DNA from: AP-15 sp963716115
Lineage (GTDB): Bacteria; Pseudomonadota; Alphaproteobacteria; ATCC43930; CGMCC-115725
DNA length: 64,000 nucleotides
Reading direction: 5' to 3'
NCBI GenBank assembly: GCA_963716115.1
Contig: CAVQSZ010000022.1
Coordinates: forward strand, 1 to 64,000
Below, in pieces: positions 9,120 to 18,913 of the stretch. Positions within the stretch are counted from its first letter, which is position 1. Each line of letters starts with the position of its first letter. Under the pieces are notes generated by a model. It was not told the origin of the DNA, made no database searches, and was given only the letters and a program-made list of their open reading frames with translations. Both the position numbers and the translations under genes were made by a program.

Positions 9120-9825
9120 AGCTATCTCCTATCGCTTCGGTTGGCATGGCTTCCCCCCGCGTCTGTTGACCCGATCCGTATCGGGCGATGAAAGCTTTGC
9201 GCGAAGCCCACAGCTCGCAATGCAACCGCCGCAGCATGTCGCCGCGCAGCGCCGCCGGGTTGAAGGTCCACGCGAGCCCGCACGTGAAGAAATTTTCCCA
9301 CAGCCCGCCCCATCGCCGCCGCACGCGCCCGCCGTTGCGCGCCGCCATCTGAAAGCCATAGGCCCCGGCGACATGGAGCAATTTGGGGATCCGCCGGCGC
9401 GAGGCGAAGCCGGCGCGCGCCCGAACCGCCGCGACGCGGGCGAGCGACGGCTCGGCGGCGAGATGGTCGGCAAGCATGCGCAGCGAGGCGGTGAAGCGCC
9501 GGCGCAAGAACGCCGTCCGGCCGAGGCCGCCATCGGGCGCCGGCGCGCCGCCGAGGCGCTCGTTCCACAGATGCAGCTCGACCACCTCGGCGCCGCGCCG
9601 CACGCTCTCGCCGTCGGCCAGAACCACATCGCGCCGGGCGCGGACGACGGCGATGCGCAGCAGGCAATCCGGCCGGTCGCCGAACTCTCGGATCGCGTAA
9701 AGCCGGCGCAGCGCGGCGTCGACCCCGCGGATCAGGCGATGCGGCAAGCCCGGCCTCGCCTCGGCCGCGGCCGCCGGAATCGCCTGAACGGCTCTGCGCG
9801 AGGCTTCGGAAAGGGTGAATTCGGC
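9100..9825 (-). CDS. YkoP-like protein of unknown function
   Basis: About 241 residues from a GTG at 9825 preceded by GAGGAGG; the frame is open further upstream but without comparable initiation signals. The sequence RLYAIREFGDRPDCLLRI, then ELHLWNERLG and TAFLRRRFTASLRMLADHL, recalls YkoP-like proteins often found with polysaccharide deacetylases or glycolipid genes. That link is from memory of the motif pattern. No transmembrane segment or known catalytic residues. It is the first gene of a two-gene operon with the DUF6197-like protein, behind a consensus-like promoter. Confidence 0.55.
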   Translation of the reverse strand, partial: AEFTLSEASRRAVQAIPAAAAEARPGLPHRLIRGVDAALRRLYAIREFGDRPDCLLRIAVVRARRDVVLADGESVRRGAEVVELHLWNERLGGAPAPDGGLGRTAFLRRRFTASLRMLADHLAAEPSLARVAAVRARAGFASRRRIPKLLHVAGAYGFQMAARNGGRVRRRWGGLWENFFTCGLAWTFNPAALRGDMLRRLHCELWASRKAFIARYGSGQQTRGEAMPTEAIGDSYAARWY

Positions 9826-10031
9826 CACACCACCTCCTCGGCGCAAACCGTGCCTGTCGCGCGCTTGCGCGCGTCGGCCGATCGCCGGTCGGGCCGGATT
9901 GGCGTGGAGGCGGGCGATCAAGAGAGCATCCACCTCCGCGGTGGGCCTGGCCGCCATGATCCCGCCAAATCGTCAGGTGGCGGAAATCGTCAGCCTCGTC
10001 GGCACTCTCGGGGAACACCGTCCCTATAGAG

Positions 10032-10060
10032 ATTATTTGCACGCCATTTGAAGGTGTCAA
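10032..10060 (-). promoter_or_regulatory. Sigma-70-like promoter for the YkoP-like/DUF6197 operon
   Basis: On the minus strand a perfect TTGACA (10055-10060) is followed after 17 bases by AATAAT (10032-10037), in a short AT-rich patch that contrasts with its GC-rich surroundings. Transcription would start near 10025, about 200 bases before the GTG start at 9825. Confidence 0.5.
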
Positions 10061-10193
10061 CCTGACGGGCGCCGATCGCCGCAGGAATCTTCGCGCGCGA
10101 AACCGGCCGGGCGTGGGCGGGAGGCCCCGAGCGGCGGCTTGCCGCGACGGGGACGAGTCGACACAATGCGCCGGCGGCGGCGAGAGGCGGGCG

Positions 10194-10577
10194 ATGGAGC
10201 GGTTGGCGCAATCACCTCTGACGATCTATCAGGCGCATCTCGACCGGGGCGAGCTTGCCTATCAGTGGAGCCCGCAGGCCGGGAAGGCGGTGTTCTATCC
10301 GCGCGTCGTCTGCCCGTTCACCGGCAGCGACCGGCTCGAATGGCGGGTCAGCGCCGGGCTCGGCACGGTTTACGCCACCACCGTCACGCATCCGCGCGAG
10401 GGCGCCCCCTACAATGTCGCGCTGATCGACTGCGATGAGGGCTTTCGTTTGATGAGCCGGGTCGAGGGGCTGGCGCCCGACGCCGTGCGGATCGGCATGC
10501 GCGTCAGATTCCGGGTTTGCCGGCCCGGCGGCGGCGAGCCGCCCTATCCGGTGTTCTCGCCGGTGGAGGGCGGGTGA
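10194..10577 (+). CDS. DUF35 OB-fold acyl-CoA-associated protein
   Basis: A 127-residue protein of the DUF35 (OB-fold, rubredoxin-like) type that partners thiolases acting on acyl-CoA. It shows FYPRVVCPFTGSDRLEWR, AGLGTVYATTVTH, YNVALIDCDEGFRLMSRV and VRFRV in the expected order. The N-terminal zinc ribbon is degenerate, since only one cysteine remains. ATG at 10194 follows GAGAGGCGG. The stop overlaps the start of the thiolase gene in TGATG, so the two products are probably made in similar amounts and form a complex. Confidence 0.8.
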   Translation: MERLAQSPLTIYQAHLDRGELAYQWSPQAGKAVFYPRVVCPFTGSDRLEWRVSAGLGTVYATTVTHPREGAPYNVALIDCDEGFRLMSRVEGLAPDAVRIGMRVRFRVCRPGGGEPPYPVFSPVEGG

Positions 10578-11731
10578 TGGAGGGCCTGGAGCGCGGCTCG
10601 GCTGCGATCGTCGGCGTCGCCGAATCCGATTTGGGGGCGGTCGCCGCGGAGCTGAGCGCGATCGACCTGATGGCGCAGGGCGTCTGCCGCGCGCTCGCCG
10701 ATTGCGGGCTCGGCCTGCGCGATGTCGACGGACTCCTTTGCGCGAGCGCGCAGAGCCGCACCTCGGGTCTGGCGCTCGCCGAATATCTCGGGATTTCGCC
10801 GGCCTTTGTCGACAGCACGATCCTCGGCGGCTCGTCCTTCATGTTCCATGTGGCGCACGCCCAGGCGGCGCTCCAGCTTGGGCTGTGCAAGGTCGCCGTC
10901 ATCGCCTATGGCAGCACCCAGCGCACGATCGGCCGGCGTCAGGCCTCGGTCCGCGAATACAACCCCTACGAGACCCCGTTCCGGCCGTTCCTGCCGTCGA
11001 CCGCCTATGCGCTTGCCGCCTCGCGCCACATGCACCAATACGGCACGACGCGCGAGCAGCTGGCGGCGGTCGCGGTGGCGGCGCGCGAATGGGCGCTGCT
11101 CAACCCCGCCGCCTGGGAAAAGCAGCCGCTGACGATCGCCGAGGCGCTGGCGGCGCGCATGGTCAGCTACCCGTTCACGGTGCGCGATTGCTGCCTCGTC
11201 ACCGACGGCGGCGGCGCGGTGGTGATGACCGCCGCCGAGCGCGCGCGGTCATTGAAGAAGCCGCCGGCCTATGTGCTCGGCTGCGGCCAGGCGATCACCC
11301 ACGCCAACATCTCGAGCATGCCGGACCTGACCCGGACCGGGGCGGCGCAATCCGGGCAGGCGGCCTACGCGATGGCGCGGCTCGGCCCCGGCGACATCGA
11401 CGTCGTCGAGCTCTACGACGCGTTCACGATCAACACGATCCTGTTTCTCGAAGATCTGGGCTTTTGCCCGAAAGGCGAGGGCGGTCCGTTTGTCGAGGGC
11501 GGCCGGATCGCGCCCAAGGGCTGCCTGCCGGTCAACACCAACGGCGGCGGCCTCTCCTACTGCCACCCCGGCATGTACGGCCTGTTCCTGCTGATCGAGG
11601 CGACGCGGCAATTGCGCGGCGAATGCGGCGCCCGCCAGGTCGCCGGCTGCCAGACCGCGATCGCCCACGGCAATGGCGGCGTGCTGTCGTCGCAGAGCAC
11701 GGTGATCCTCGGCGCGCCGGCGACGGCGTAG
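10577..11731 (+). CDS. Thiolase-family protein (SCP2-type, non-decarboxylating)
   Basis: A 384-residue thiolase-fold protein with the SCP-x/lipid-transfer pattern: DGLLCASAQ, GGSSFMFHVAHAQAAL in the position of the nucleophile region, YDAFTINTILFLEDLGF, VNTNGGGLSYCHPG, and near the C-terminus QTAIAHGNGGVLSSQST. It probably acts on acyl-CoA together with the DUF35 protein encoded just before it. Whether it cleaves or condenses, and on which chain, cannot be told from the sequence. Length is normal. Confidence 0.85.
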   Translation: MEGLERGSAAIVGVAESDLGAVAAELSAIDLMAQGVCRALADCGLGLRDVDGLLCASAQSRTSGLALAEYLGISPAFVDSTILGGSSFMFHVAHAQAALQLGLCKVAVIAYGSTQRTIGRRQASVREYNPYETPFRPFLPSTAYALAASRHMHQYGTTREQLAAVAVAAREWALLNPAAWEKQPLTIAEALAARMVSYPFTVRDCCLVTDGGGAVVMTAAERARSLKKPPAYVLGCGQAITHANISSMPDLTRTGAAQSGQAAYAMARLGPGDIDVVELYDAFTINTILFLEDLGFCPKGEGGPFVEGGRIAPKGCLPVNTNGGGLSYCHPGMYGLFLLIEATRQLRGECGARQVAGCQTAIAHGNGGVLSSQSTVILGAPATA

Positions 11732-11813
11732 CCGGGCGCGGCGGCCTTCGCGCGACCCCCTTGCCGCCGACCAGCGGAGGAGCGACACTCGTTCCCGGCT
11801 CTTTACCGAACTG

Positions 11814-13359
11814 ATGCAGTCTGACAAAGCCATGTCGCGGCATTCCAGCGCGGTTGCGGTCGGGATCGGCGCCGGCGCCGCGTCCTCGCGGCGATGGGGC
11901 TTCGCCATCCTTATGGTCGGCGTCGCCGTCTACTATCTCTTTTTATTGAGCAACGGCAGCTTCCGGATTTTTGCGCCGGAATTGTTGGACAAAGTCTTTG
12001 GCAATATGCTGCTGCACATGCTGCACGGAGAATTTTACGTCGACCCGAAGGTCATCAGCTTTGAAGGTTTTGCGCATGACGGCAGAACCTATTCCTATTT
12101 CGGCGTCTTTCCGGCGCTGCTGCGGCTCCTGGCGATGCCGTTCACGGATGTCGGGCAGGCCCCGCTCGCCCGGCTCTCCTGCTGGGTCGCGGTGGTGATC
12201 TTTGTCGGGCTGCAGCTGCGCATGCTGCTGATCGTCCACGACAGCCTGCCCTCGGGGCGGCGCGCGCCGCTGCTGCTGGCGGCGATGGCGGCGGCGACCG
12301 TGCTGAGCGGGCCGCAGCTCTACATCCTCGGTGCGGCGGCGATCTACCACGAGCCGATCCTGTGGGCGGCGGTCATCGCCGCGGCGTTCAATCTGGTGGT
12401 GGTGCGCGCCGCCTTTGGCGGGGCCGATCTTGGCGACCGCGACATGACGGCGCTCGCCGCCCTGGCCGGGCTTGCTCTGCTGACGCGGGTGTCGATCGGC
12501 GCGACGCTCTATTTCGGCGCGGTCCTGTTGATCGGATGGACGGTGTGGCGCCGGCACGGGCCGGGCCGCTTCGCGCGGCCGTCGCCGGCGGGCGATTGGC
12601 GGCTGCCGGCGGCGGCCGCCGCCGCGCTCCGCGATCCGGGTCTCTGGCTGCCGCTCGTGGTTCTCGGGGCGGCGGCGGCGGCGGTCGGCGCGATCAATTT
12701 CGAGCGCTGGGGCAACCCGCTTACCTTTGTCGATTTCCACGATTACTTCTGGTTTAAAAAGCACCCCGATTTTCTCGCGGTGTACGACAATTACGGCGAG
12801 TTCGATCTCGGCCGCGTGTGGATCGGGGCGCTCTACTACGCCACCGGCATCCCCTATGTGCTGAAGTCGATCCCGCCTTTCGCGGGGTTTCTGCTCTCCC
12901 GGGTCGCCCTGATCGAGGCGCCGCCGTTCACCCCGCTGTTGACCAACCCGCTGACCGTGGTCCTTGCCGGCGTCGGTCTCTATCGCCTGTGGTGGAAGCC
13001 GGATCTCGCCCCCGGCGCGCTCGGCGCTCCTGCGCCTGGCGTCGATCGGCCACGCGCTGGCGGTGCTGCTGATTTTCGCGGCGATGGCCTACGTCATGCG
13101 CTACCGCTTCGATCTGGCCCCGTTCATGACATTGGCGGCGTTCGTCGGCTACCGCTCGGTATCGATCGCGGCCGCCGAGGCGCGGGCCGCGGCGCGGCAT
13201 CGGATCCGCGTCGCCGCGATCGGATTGTGCGTCCTCGGCATCCTCGGCAGCCACTACGTGCTGCTGATCCACAAGGTGTGGAGCATCGGCGTGCCCATGC
13301 AGGTCCGCCTCGCGCTGCTGCCGTTCGCGCCGTTCGCCCACGCCGCGCTCGAGCCGTGA
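11814..13359 (+). CDS. Polytopic membrane protein, first of a tandem pair, one frameshift
   Basis: About 515 residues with roughly ten hydrophobic segments, for example FAILMVGVAVYYLFLLSN and LPLVVLGAAAAAVGAI, and the soluble motif NGSFRIFAPELLDKVFGNML. It is closely similar to the next gene along its whole length, including GRTYSYFG, YHEPILWAA and YGEFDLGRVWIGALYYATG. The alignment shows that the ending (RYRFDLAPFMTLAAFVGYRS to HAALEP) lies in another frame from about 13020, so there is one indel near 13015-13026. Its place among glycosyltransferases suggests glycan or lipid-linked sugar handling, by context only. The start could also be ATG at 11832. Confidence 0.7.
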
Positions 13360-13411
13360 CCCCGGCGGCGGCGGGCGTGGCTCGAACGCGGCGATAACCG
13401 CCGAGGCGGCC

Positions 13412-14968
13412 GTGCGAGCCAAATCTGACGGTCTTTCCGGGGGCGCCGATCAGGGCTGGAACGGCGTCGCCTCGGTGCTGTCCGACCCGGGCAAGTTCAC
13501 CGTCCTGCTGGCCGTCCTTGCCCTCTACTACTTGTTCCTCCTGAGCAACGGGACCTTTCAAATCTTTGCCCCGGAGATGTTCGACAAGGCCTTCGGCAGT
13601 ATGCTCGAGCATCTCCTGCGCGGCGAATTCACTGTCGATCCCGCCGCGATCAACTCGAGCGCCTACTCGGAAGCGTGGGTCAGAAACGGTCGGACCTACT
13701 CCTATTTCGGAATCTTGCCGGCGCTGCTCCGGCTCGCCGCGATGCCTTTCACCGATGTCGCGCAGGCCGACCTGGCAAGGCTTTCCTGCCTGGCGGCGGT
13801 GGTGATCTACGTCGCCCTGCAGCTGCGGATGCTGCTGGCGGTTCACCACAGCCTGCCTGCGGCGACGCAGGCGCCGGGGCTGCTCGCGGCGATGATTGCG
13901 GCGACGGCGCTGAGCGGGCCGCAGATCTACATTCTGGCGACCGGCTGGATCTACCACGAGCCGATCCTCTGGGCCGCCGCCGTGGCCGCCGGCTTCAACC
14001 TCGTCGTCCTGCGCGCCGCCCTCGCGCGCGGCTTGGGCGGCCGCGAGCTGACGCTGCTGGCGATGCTCGCCGGGCTCGCCCTCCTGGCGCGGCCGACGGT
14101 CGGCGTGGCGCTCTACCTCGGCGCGGCGCTGCTGATCGCGTGGACGGCGTTGCGCCCATGGGCCGGCGGCGGCGCCGCGCCGACGATTTCGGCGAAAGCG
14201 GCGGCGCTCGCGAGGCTGGCGCTTGCGCTGGCCTGCGACCGGCGGCTGGCGCTGCCGATCGCCATCCTCGCCGTGTTCGCCGCCGTCGCCGGGGTGGTCA
14301 ATTTCGGGCGTTGGGGCGACCCCTTCGCCTTCGCCGATTACCGTTACGCCACCTACGGGAAATTCCAGGATAACGCCCTGGCGGTGCTTCACGATTACGG
14401 CGAGTTCAACTTTGGCCGTCTATGGATCGGAGCGCTCTACTACGCGACCGGCGCGCCGTGGCTGCTGAAGCACGCGCCGCCCTTCGCCGAATTTCTGCAC
14501 GCCCGCTATCAGAGCATCGAGGCGCCGGCGATCACGCCGCTCCTCACCAACCCGCTCACCGTCGCGCTCGCCGCTTTCGGCCTCTACCGGCTGTGGCGGC
14601 GGCCGGAGCCGTGCGCCACGCCGGAGCCCGGCGCATCGAGCGTGACGACCCTGCGCCTCGCGCTGATCGGCCACGCATCGGCGGTTCTGCTGATCTTCCT
14701 GGCTATGGCGCTGGCGCTGCGCTATCGCTTCGATCTGGCGCCCTTCATGACGTTGGCGGCGCTGGTCGGATACCGCGCGGTTTCGATGCGCGCCGCCGAC
14801 CTCGCCGCGGCCGCGCGCCGGCGCCTGCGCCGCGCCGCGGCCGCGATGTGCGTCATCGGCATTCTCGGCAGCCACTATGTGCTGATCCTGTACAAGGTAT
14901 GGAGCATGGGGGTTCCGCTCGCGGTCCGCCGCGCGCTGCTGCCGTTCTCGCCGGTCTCGCCGTTTTGA
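13412..14968 (+). CDS. Polytopic membrane protein, second of a tandem pair
   Basis: An intact 518-residue paralogue of the preceding gene with GTG at 13412. It shares YYLFLLSNGTFQIFAPEMFD, GRTYSYFGILPALLRLAAMP, IYILATGWIYHEPILWAA, FGRLWIGALYYATGAPWLL and a C-terminal RYRFDLAPFMTLAALVGYRA. About ten membrane spans. I recognise no catalytic motif; the layout is reminiscent of membrane mannosyltransferase-like (GT-C) proteins, but no clear GT-C acidic loop is visible. Only about 50 bases separate it from its twin. Confidence 0.75.
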   Translation: MRAKSDGLSGGADQGWNGVASVLSDPGKFTVLLAVLALYYLFLLSNGTFQIFAPEMFDKAFGSMLEHLLRGEFTVDPAAINSSAYSEAWVRNGRTYSYFGILPALLRLAAMPFTDVAQADLARLSCLAAVVIYVALQLRMLLAVHHSLPAATQAPGLLAAMIAATALSGPQIYILATGWIYHEPILWAAAVAAGFNLVVLRAALARGLGGRELTLLAMLAGLALLARPTVGVALYLGAALLIAWTALRPWAGGGAAPTISAKAAALARLALALACDRRLALPIAILAVFAAVAGVVNFGRWGDPFAFADYRYATYGKFQDNALAVLHDYGEFNFGRLWIGALYYATGAPWLLKHAPPFAEFLHARYQSIEAPAITPLLTNPLTVALAAFGLYRLWRRPEPCATPEPGASSVTTLRLALIGHASAVLLIFLAMALALRYRFDLAPFMTLAALVGYRAVSMRAADLAAAARRRLRRAAAAMCVIGILGSHYVLILYKVWSMGVPLAVRRALLPFSPVSPF

Positions 14969-15100
14969 CCCGCATCCGCTGCGAATGACGTGATGCTCCG
15001 CCAAAAATCGCCGGGGAGCCGGCGCCGCCGTGACCCATCCGCCGCGGCCGATGCCGATGCGCGCCGCGCGTCGGCCTCCTGAGAGGGCGGGGCCGTCGCT

Positions 15101-16075
15101 GTGAAGATGCGCGCGCTCCAGATCGCCATCGGGCTCGCCTGCACTTTTTTCTTTCTCGCGCTCGCCCTTTACCGGGTGCCGGTCGCGACCGTCGGCGAGG
15201 CGCTGGCGGCGGTCGATCCGGTCTGGGTCGGGGCGGCGATGCTCGCCTATGCGGCAACCCTGCTGCTGCGGGCGCGGCGCTGGCAGATCATCCTGCGCCC
15301 GGTCGCGGTCGTCCCCTATCCGACGGTGGCGAGAGCGCTCGTCGTCGGCTACGGCCTGAACGCGATCATGCCGGCGCGGCTGGGCGAGCTGTTTCGCGCC
15401 GAGTTCTTCAAGAAGACCTATGGCCTCTCGCGGGTGTGGGCGCTGACCTCGATCGTCATCGAGCGCCTGTTCGACGGGGTGGCGGTGATCGCCTGCCTCG
15501 GCGTCGGGCTGCTGCTGGCGACGGTGGCGAGGAAGGGCTCGGGCATTCTGCTCGAAATCCTGGCGACCGGCGGCATTCTGTTCGGGCTGCTGCTGCTCGC
15601 GGCGGTGTGCCTCGCGGGACCGGCGGCGCCGCGCCTGTTTGCGCGGTTTTCGGGATTGGCCGCGCAGCTCGGCATGGTGCAGCGGGGCTTCGCGATCCTG
15701 CGGACCTGGCGCATCGTGGAGGTGGCCGCGCTGACCGTGATCGTCTACCTGCCGGAGATGCTGTCCTTGTGGCTCCTCGTCAAGTCGCTCGGCGCGGCGC
15801 TCGGCTTCGGCGATACCCTGGTCCTCGTCGGCGCCGCGAGCCTGAGCACCCTGGCGCCGTCCGGGCCGGCGTTTCTCGGCGCCTTGCAGCTCGCCTACGC
15901 CCTGGCGCTCGAATTCGCCGGCTACCCCCGCGCCCTCGGCATCGCCGCCGCGACGCTCGCCCAGCTCTGCCTCTTGCTGCCGATCGCGCTGGCCGCCGCC
16001 GGGGTTCTCGTCCACGGGTCGCGAAGCCTGCTCCGCCCCATCCTCGCAAAGGATCAGGCGCAAACGGAGGAGTAG
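15101..16075 (+). CDS. Lysylphosphatidylglycerol synthase TM-domain/flippase-like membrane protein
   Basis: A 324-residue protein with about eight membrane segments of the UPF0104 type. Markers are LLLRARRWQIILRP, GYGLNAIMPARLGELFRAEFF, SIVIERLFDGVAV and STLAPSGPAFLGALQLAYA. Proteins of this type often sit in polyprenyl-glycan or aminoacyl-lipid loci and may move lipids. The soluble aminoacyl-transferase domain of MprF is absent. GTG at 15101 is used; ATG at 15107 is the alternative. It lies between membrane and glycosyltransferase genes of the glycan cluster. Confidence 0.78.
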   Translation: MKMRALQIAIGLACTFFFLALALYRVPVATVGEALAAVDPVWVGAAMLAYAATLLLRARRWQIILRPVAVVPYPTVARALVVGYGLNAIMPARLGELFRAEFFKKTYGLSRVWALTSIVIERLFDGVAVIACLGVGLLLATVARKGSGILLEILATGGILFGLLLLAAVCLAGPAAPRLFARFSGLAAQLGMVQRGFAILRTWRIVEVAALTVIVYLPEMLSLWLLVKSLGAALGFGDTLVLVGAASLSTLAPSGPAFLGALQLAYALALEFAGYPRALGIAAATLAQLCLLLPIALAAAGVLVHGSRSLLRPILAKDQAQTEE

Positions 16076-16095
16076 TGGTCAACCACTCCAGCTTG

Positions 16096-17721
16096 CTACC
16101 AGCTGGGGTGTGAAATCTGATCGGCGGTCAGGGGCGCGCATCCGTTTTCCTCCAATGCCGCGACCAGGCCGCGGTCTTTCTCGCCGTTGCGGGGCGTCTG
16201 CACCAAGGCGTTGCCGCCGTACCCGAACCCCTTGATCGTGCATAGCGGCCGATAAGCCGACCCGATCGCCTCGCGCAGATCGGGATCGATGGCCGCCACG
16301 CCGCGCCAGCTCATGCTGTTCGCTGCGGTGAGGACAATATCGAACTCGCCGTTTCGAATTCGCCCGAGGATCGGCTGCGGGTCGAATTTCCCGAGGCGCT
16401 GCAGGTAGGAGAGCAGATAGGGCTCGGTCAAGGTCGGCACGGGATCGAGCAGAGCCAGCCCCGGGATCGTGGAAAAGATATGCCGCCCGTGCAGCAGGTC
16501 CCGCCATTTTCGGAACCGGTCGTTGCTGACCGCGACGATGTTCCCGGCGCTCTCGCCGCGAAGCGCCCGGAACAGCTCGAGCGCCGGCGGCGGCCACCAC
16601 AGCAGGATGAAGATCGCCGCCATGAATGCGGCGATGCCGATACGCCGCCGCGCCCAGCGCGTCAGCCGGTAGACCCCGAGGACCGAGGCCGGGACCACGC
16701 CGAGAAACGCGGCGAAGAAATAATTGATGTTGCCGCCCGCCTGAATGTCGGCGAGCGCGGCGGTGACGAAGGAGACCAGAACGAACAGGAAGAGCAGCGC
16801 CCAGCGCGGAGAGCCGCGTCCGGGAAACGGAACCAGCGCCGGCAAGGCCAGCAAGACCACCGGCTCGCTGACCGCATGATAAGCCAGCATGACCGCCCCG
16901 CCCGGGTCCTTGACGGCAGGGCTCAGGGCCAGGATTTGCGGCAGCATTCCAGGTTCGCGCAGCCAAACCAGAAAATAGAGGCCGACGGAGGTCAGAACGC
17001 CGGCCGCCGCGAAGGTCGCCGATTGACCCCATCGCCGGCGCAGCAGCAGCCAGACCGATCCGGCGGCCAATGCCGCGACAAAGGTGATCTTGAACTGGGT
17101 GGCAAGGCCCGCGCACAAGCCTGCCGGCAGCGCGGCGCCCGGCGAGCGCGACAACAACAGTCTCACCGCCAGCAGGCTGAAGGCGGCGCCGGGAAAATCT
17201 CCGTGAAAGGACAGCACCCAGTCCTTGAACGGGAGGATCGAGGTCGACAACAGCAGGCCCCAGCACCAGGCGCGCCGCGCTGGAACGAGCGTGCGGGCGA
17301 TCGATACCGTAACGCCGATGGCGGCGAGAAACATGACGACCGAGACGAGGCGAAGACCCAGGTATGGGTTCTCGAAGGTCACAAGCCGGCCGGGCAGCGA
17401 ATAGAGGATGTAGACGAGCGGACCGTAAACCGTGGGCAGGTAAGGGGCCTGCGACAGATCTCGATAGATCGCCCCGGTGTGCTGAAAATGCGCTACATCG
17501 TATAGGACATAGGCCTCGGCCCACGTGATCTCGTTCATTAAAAACAGCTGGACAGCCTGCGTGTTCAGCAGCAGCAATAAATTTGTCAGGCAATAGAGGC
17601 CCAACGACCCCGCCACGGCGCAGCCGGCAATCCGGCGGCTGGCGGGGGTGTCTCGCGCGCCGATCCCGGATATGCTCGTCAATGCGCTCCGCAGCCGCTG
17701 CCGCGCCATCATCAAGCGCAT
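16096..17721 (-). CDS. ArnT/GT39-like membrane glycosyltransferase
   Basis: A 541-residue protein with an N-terminal hydrophobic segment (SLGLYCLTNLLLLLNT), about ten spans, and an early loop IYRDLSQAPYLPTVYGPLVY resembling the substrate loop of dolichyl- or polyprenyl-phosphate-sugar-dependent GT-C enzymes. The C-terminal 150 residues are soluble and probably periplasmic. ATG at 17721 (MRLMMARQRLRS) is chosen because upstream codons look non-coding. The gene is convergent with the flippase-like gene and follows a GT2 gene, so a lipid-linked sugar made by the GT2 may be its donor. Confidence 0.7.
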   Translation of the reverse strand: MRLMMARQRLRSALTSISGIGARDTPASRRIAGCAVAGSLGLYCLTNLLLLLNTQAVQLFLMNEITWAEAYVLYDVAHFQHTGAIYRDLSQAPYLPTVYGPLVYILYSLPGRLVTFENPYLGLRLVSVVMFLAAIGVTVSIARTLVPARRAWCWGLLLSTSILPFKDWVLSFHGDFPGAAFSLLAVRLLLSRSPGAALPAGLCAGLATQFKITFVAALAAGSVWLLLRRRWGQSATFAAAGVLTSVGLYFLVWLREPGMLPQILALSPAVKDPGGAVMLAYHAVSEPVVLLALPALVPFPGRGSPRWALLFLFVLVSFVTAALADIQAGGNINYFFAAFLGVVPASVLGVYRLTRWARRRIGIAAFMAAIFILLWWPPPALELFRALRGESAGNIVAVSNDRFRKWRDLLHGRHIFSTIPGLALLDPVPTLTEPYLLSYLQRLGKFDPQPILGRIRNGEFDIVLTAANSMSWRGVAAIDPDLREAIGSAYRPLCTIKGFGYGGNALVQTPRNGEKDRGLVAALEENGCAPLTADQISHPSW

Positions 17722-17819
17722 CGAACGCCGTTCTCCAAAGCCGTCGGGATCAGGTTCACGGTGCGGTGCAGGGAGCTGCGGTGTCAAGGCGCCCAGCGCG
17801 CGCCTCGCCTCGGACCGCT

Positions 17820-18824
17820 TCAGCCGTCGCGCGCGAATTGCGTGGCCGGTTGATCGAATTCGACCCGGCCGCCGGGCGGCGCCGATACGATCTCCCGGAC
17901 GATGAAGAGGGGTCGTTGCTTGGTCTGGATGTAAATCCGGCCGAGATACTCCCCGATCAGGCCAAGACAGAACAGCTGCACGGAAGAAAATATCGCCATG
18001 CCTAAGAACGTGCTCGCCCATCCGGGCACGGTGCCCAGATACAGCCACGCAAAAAATACGAATATCGCCAAGCCCGCCGCAAAGAATGCGAAAATAAATG
18101 CGGCATGAAGACTGATGCGCAGTGGCGTTATCGAAAACCCGGTTACCGCATCGACCGCGAAGGTCAGCATTTTGCGCACGGGGTATTTCGTCTCCCCGGC
18201 GAAACGCTTGTCGCGGTGGTATTTGATGGCGACCTGGCGGAAGCCGATCCAGGCCACCATGCCGCGGATAAAGCGCTGCTGCTCCGGCATCGCCAGCAGC
18301 GCATCGAGCACGCGGCGGCTCATCAGCCTGAAATCGCCGGTGTCGGGCGGGATCGGCACATCGGCCATCAGCAGCAGCAGTCGGTAAAACGTCCGGGCGC
18401 TGAGCTTTTTGAACCAGGTCTCGCCGTCGCGCTCGAGCCGTTGGCCATAGACGACATCGGCCCCGTCATCCATCAGCCGCATCATCTCGGACAGCAGCTC
18501 GGGCGGGTCCTGCAGGTCGGCGTCGATCACCAGAATGCGCTCGCCGCGGGCAAAGGAGAGCCCGGCCGACAGCGCCAGCTGGTGCCCGTGGTTTCGCGAC
18601 AGGTCGACCGCGACGACATGGCGATCGTCGTGGGCGAGGTCCCGCAGCATCGCCCAGGTCCGATCGCGGGAACCATCGTTGACCAGGATCAGCTCGTAGC
18701 CATCCGCCACCAGGCCGCGGCAGGCGAGGCTGACGCGATGGTGCAGCTCGCCGATCACCCCCTCCTCGTTGCAGCACGGGATCACGACCGACAGCTTGAT
18801 GCGGGCTTGGGGTTCGTGCGTCAT
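17820..18824 (-). CDS. GT2 polyprenyl-phosphate glycosyltransferase (ArnC/GtrB-like)
   Basis: A 334-residue family 2 glycosyltransferase that probably loads a sugar onto undecaprenyl phosphate at the inner membrane. It has SVVIPCCNEEGVIGELHHRV at the N-terminus, VNDGSRDRTWAML, DLSRNHGHQLALSAGL, the metal-binding DADLQDPPELL, and two C-terminal hydrophobic segments (AAFIFAFFAAGLAIFVFFAW and SVQLFCLGLIGEYLGRIY). Length and architecture fit ArnC, GtrB and YkcC. It is the likely donor enzyme for the adjacent membrane glycosyltransferase. Confidence 0.9.
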   Translation of the reverse strand: MTHEPQARIKLSVVIPCCNEEGVIGELHHRVSLACRGLVADGYELILVNDGSRDRTWAMLRDLAHDDRHVVAVDLSRNHGHQLALSAGLSFARGERILVIDADLQDPPELLSEMMRLMDDGADVVYGQRLERDGETWFKKLSARTFYRLLLLMADVPIPPDTGDFRLMSRRVLDALLAMPEQQRFIRGMVAWIGFRQVAIKYHRDKRFAGETKYPVRKMLTFAVDAVTGFSITPLRISLHAAFIFAFFAAGLAIFVFFAWLYLGTVPGWASTFLGMAIFSSVQLFCLGLIGEYLGRIYIQTKQRPLFIVREIVSAPPGGRVEFDQPATQFARDG

Positions 18825-18913
18825 TTCGGGTGCGGCCTCCTCTATCCTGGCCCGAAACCTGTCGGCATGTCGGCTGATGGTGGGGCAATAAGGGGGGCGG
18901 GGGGTTGTCCGGA

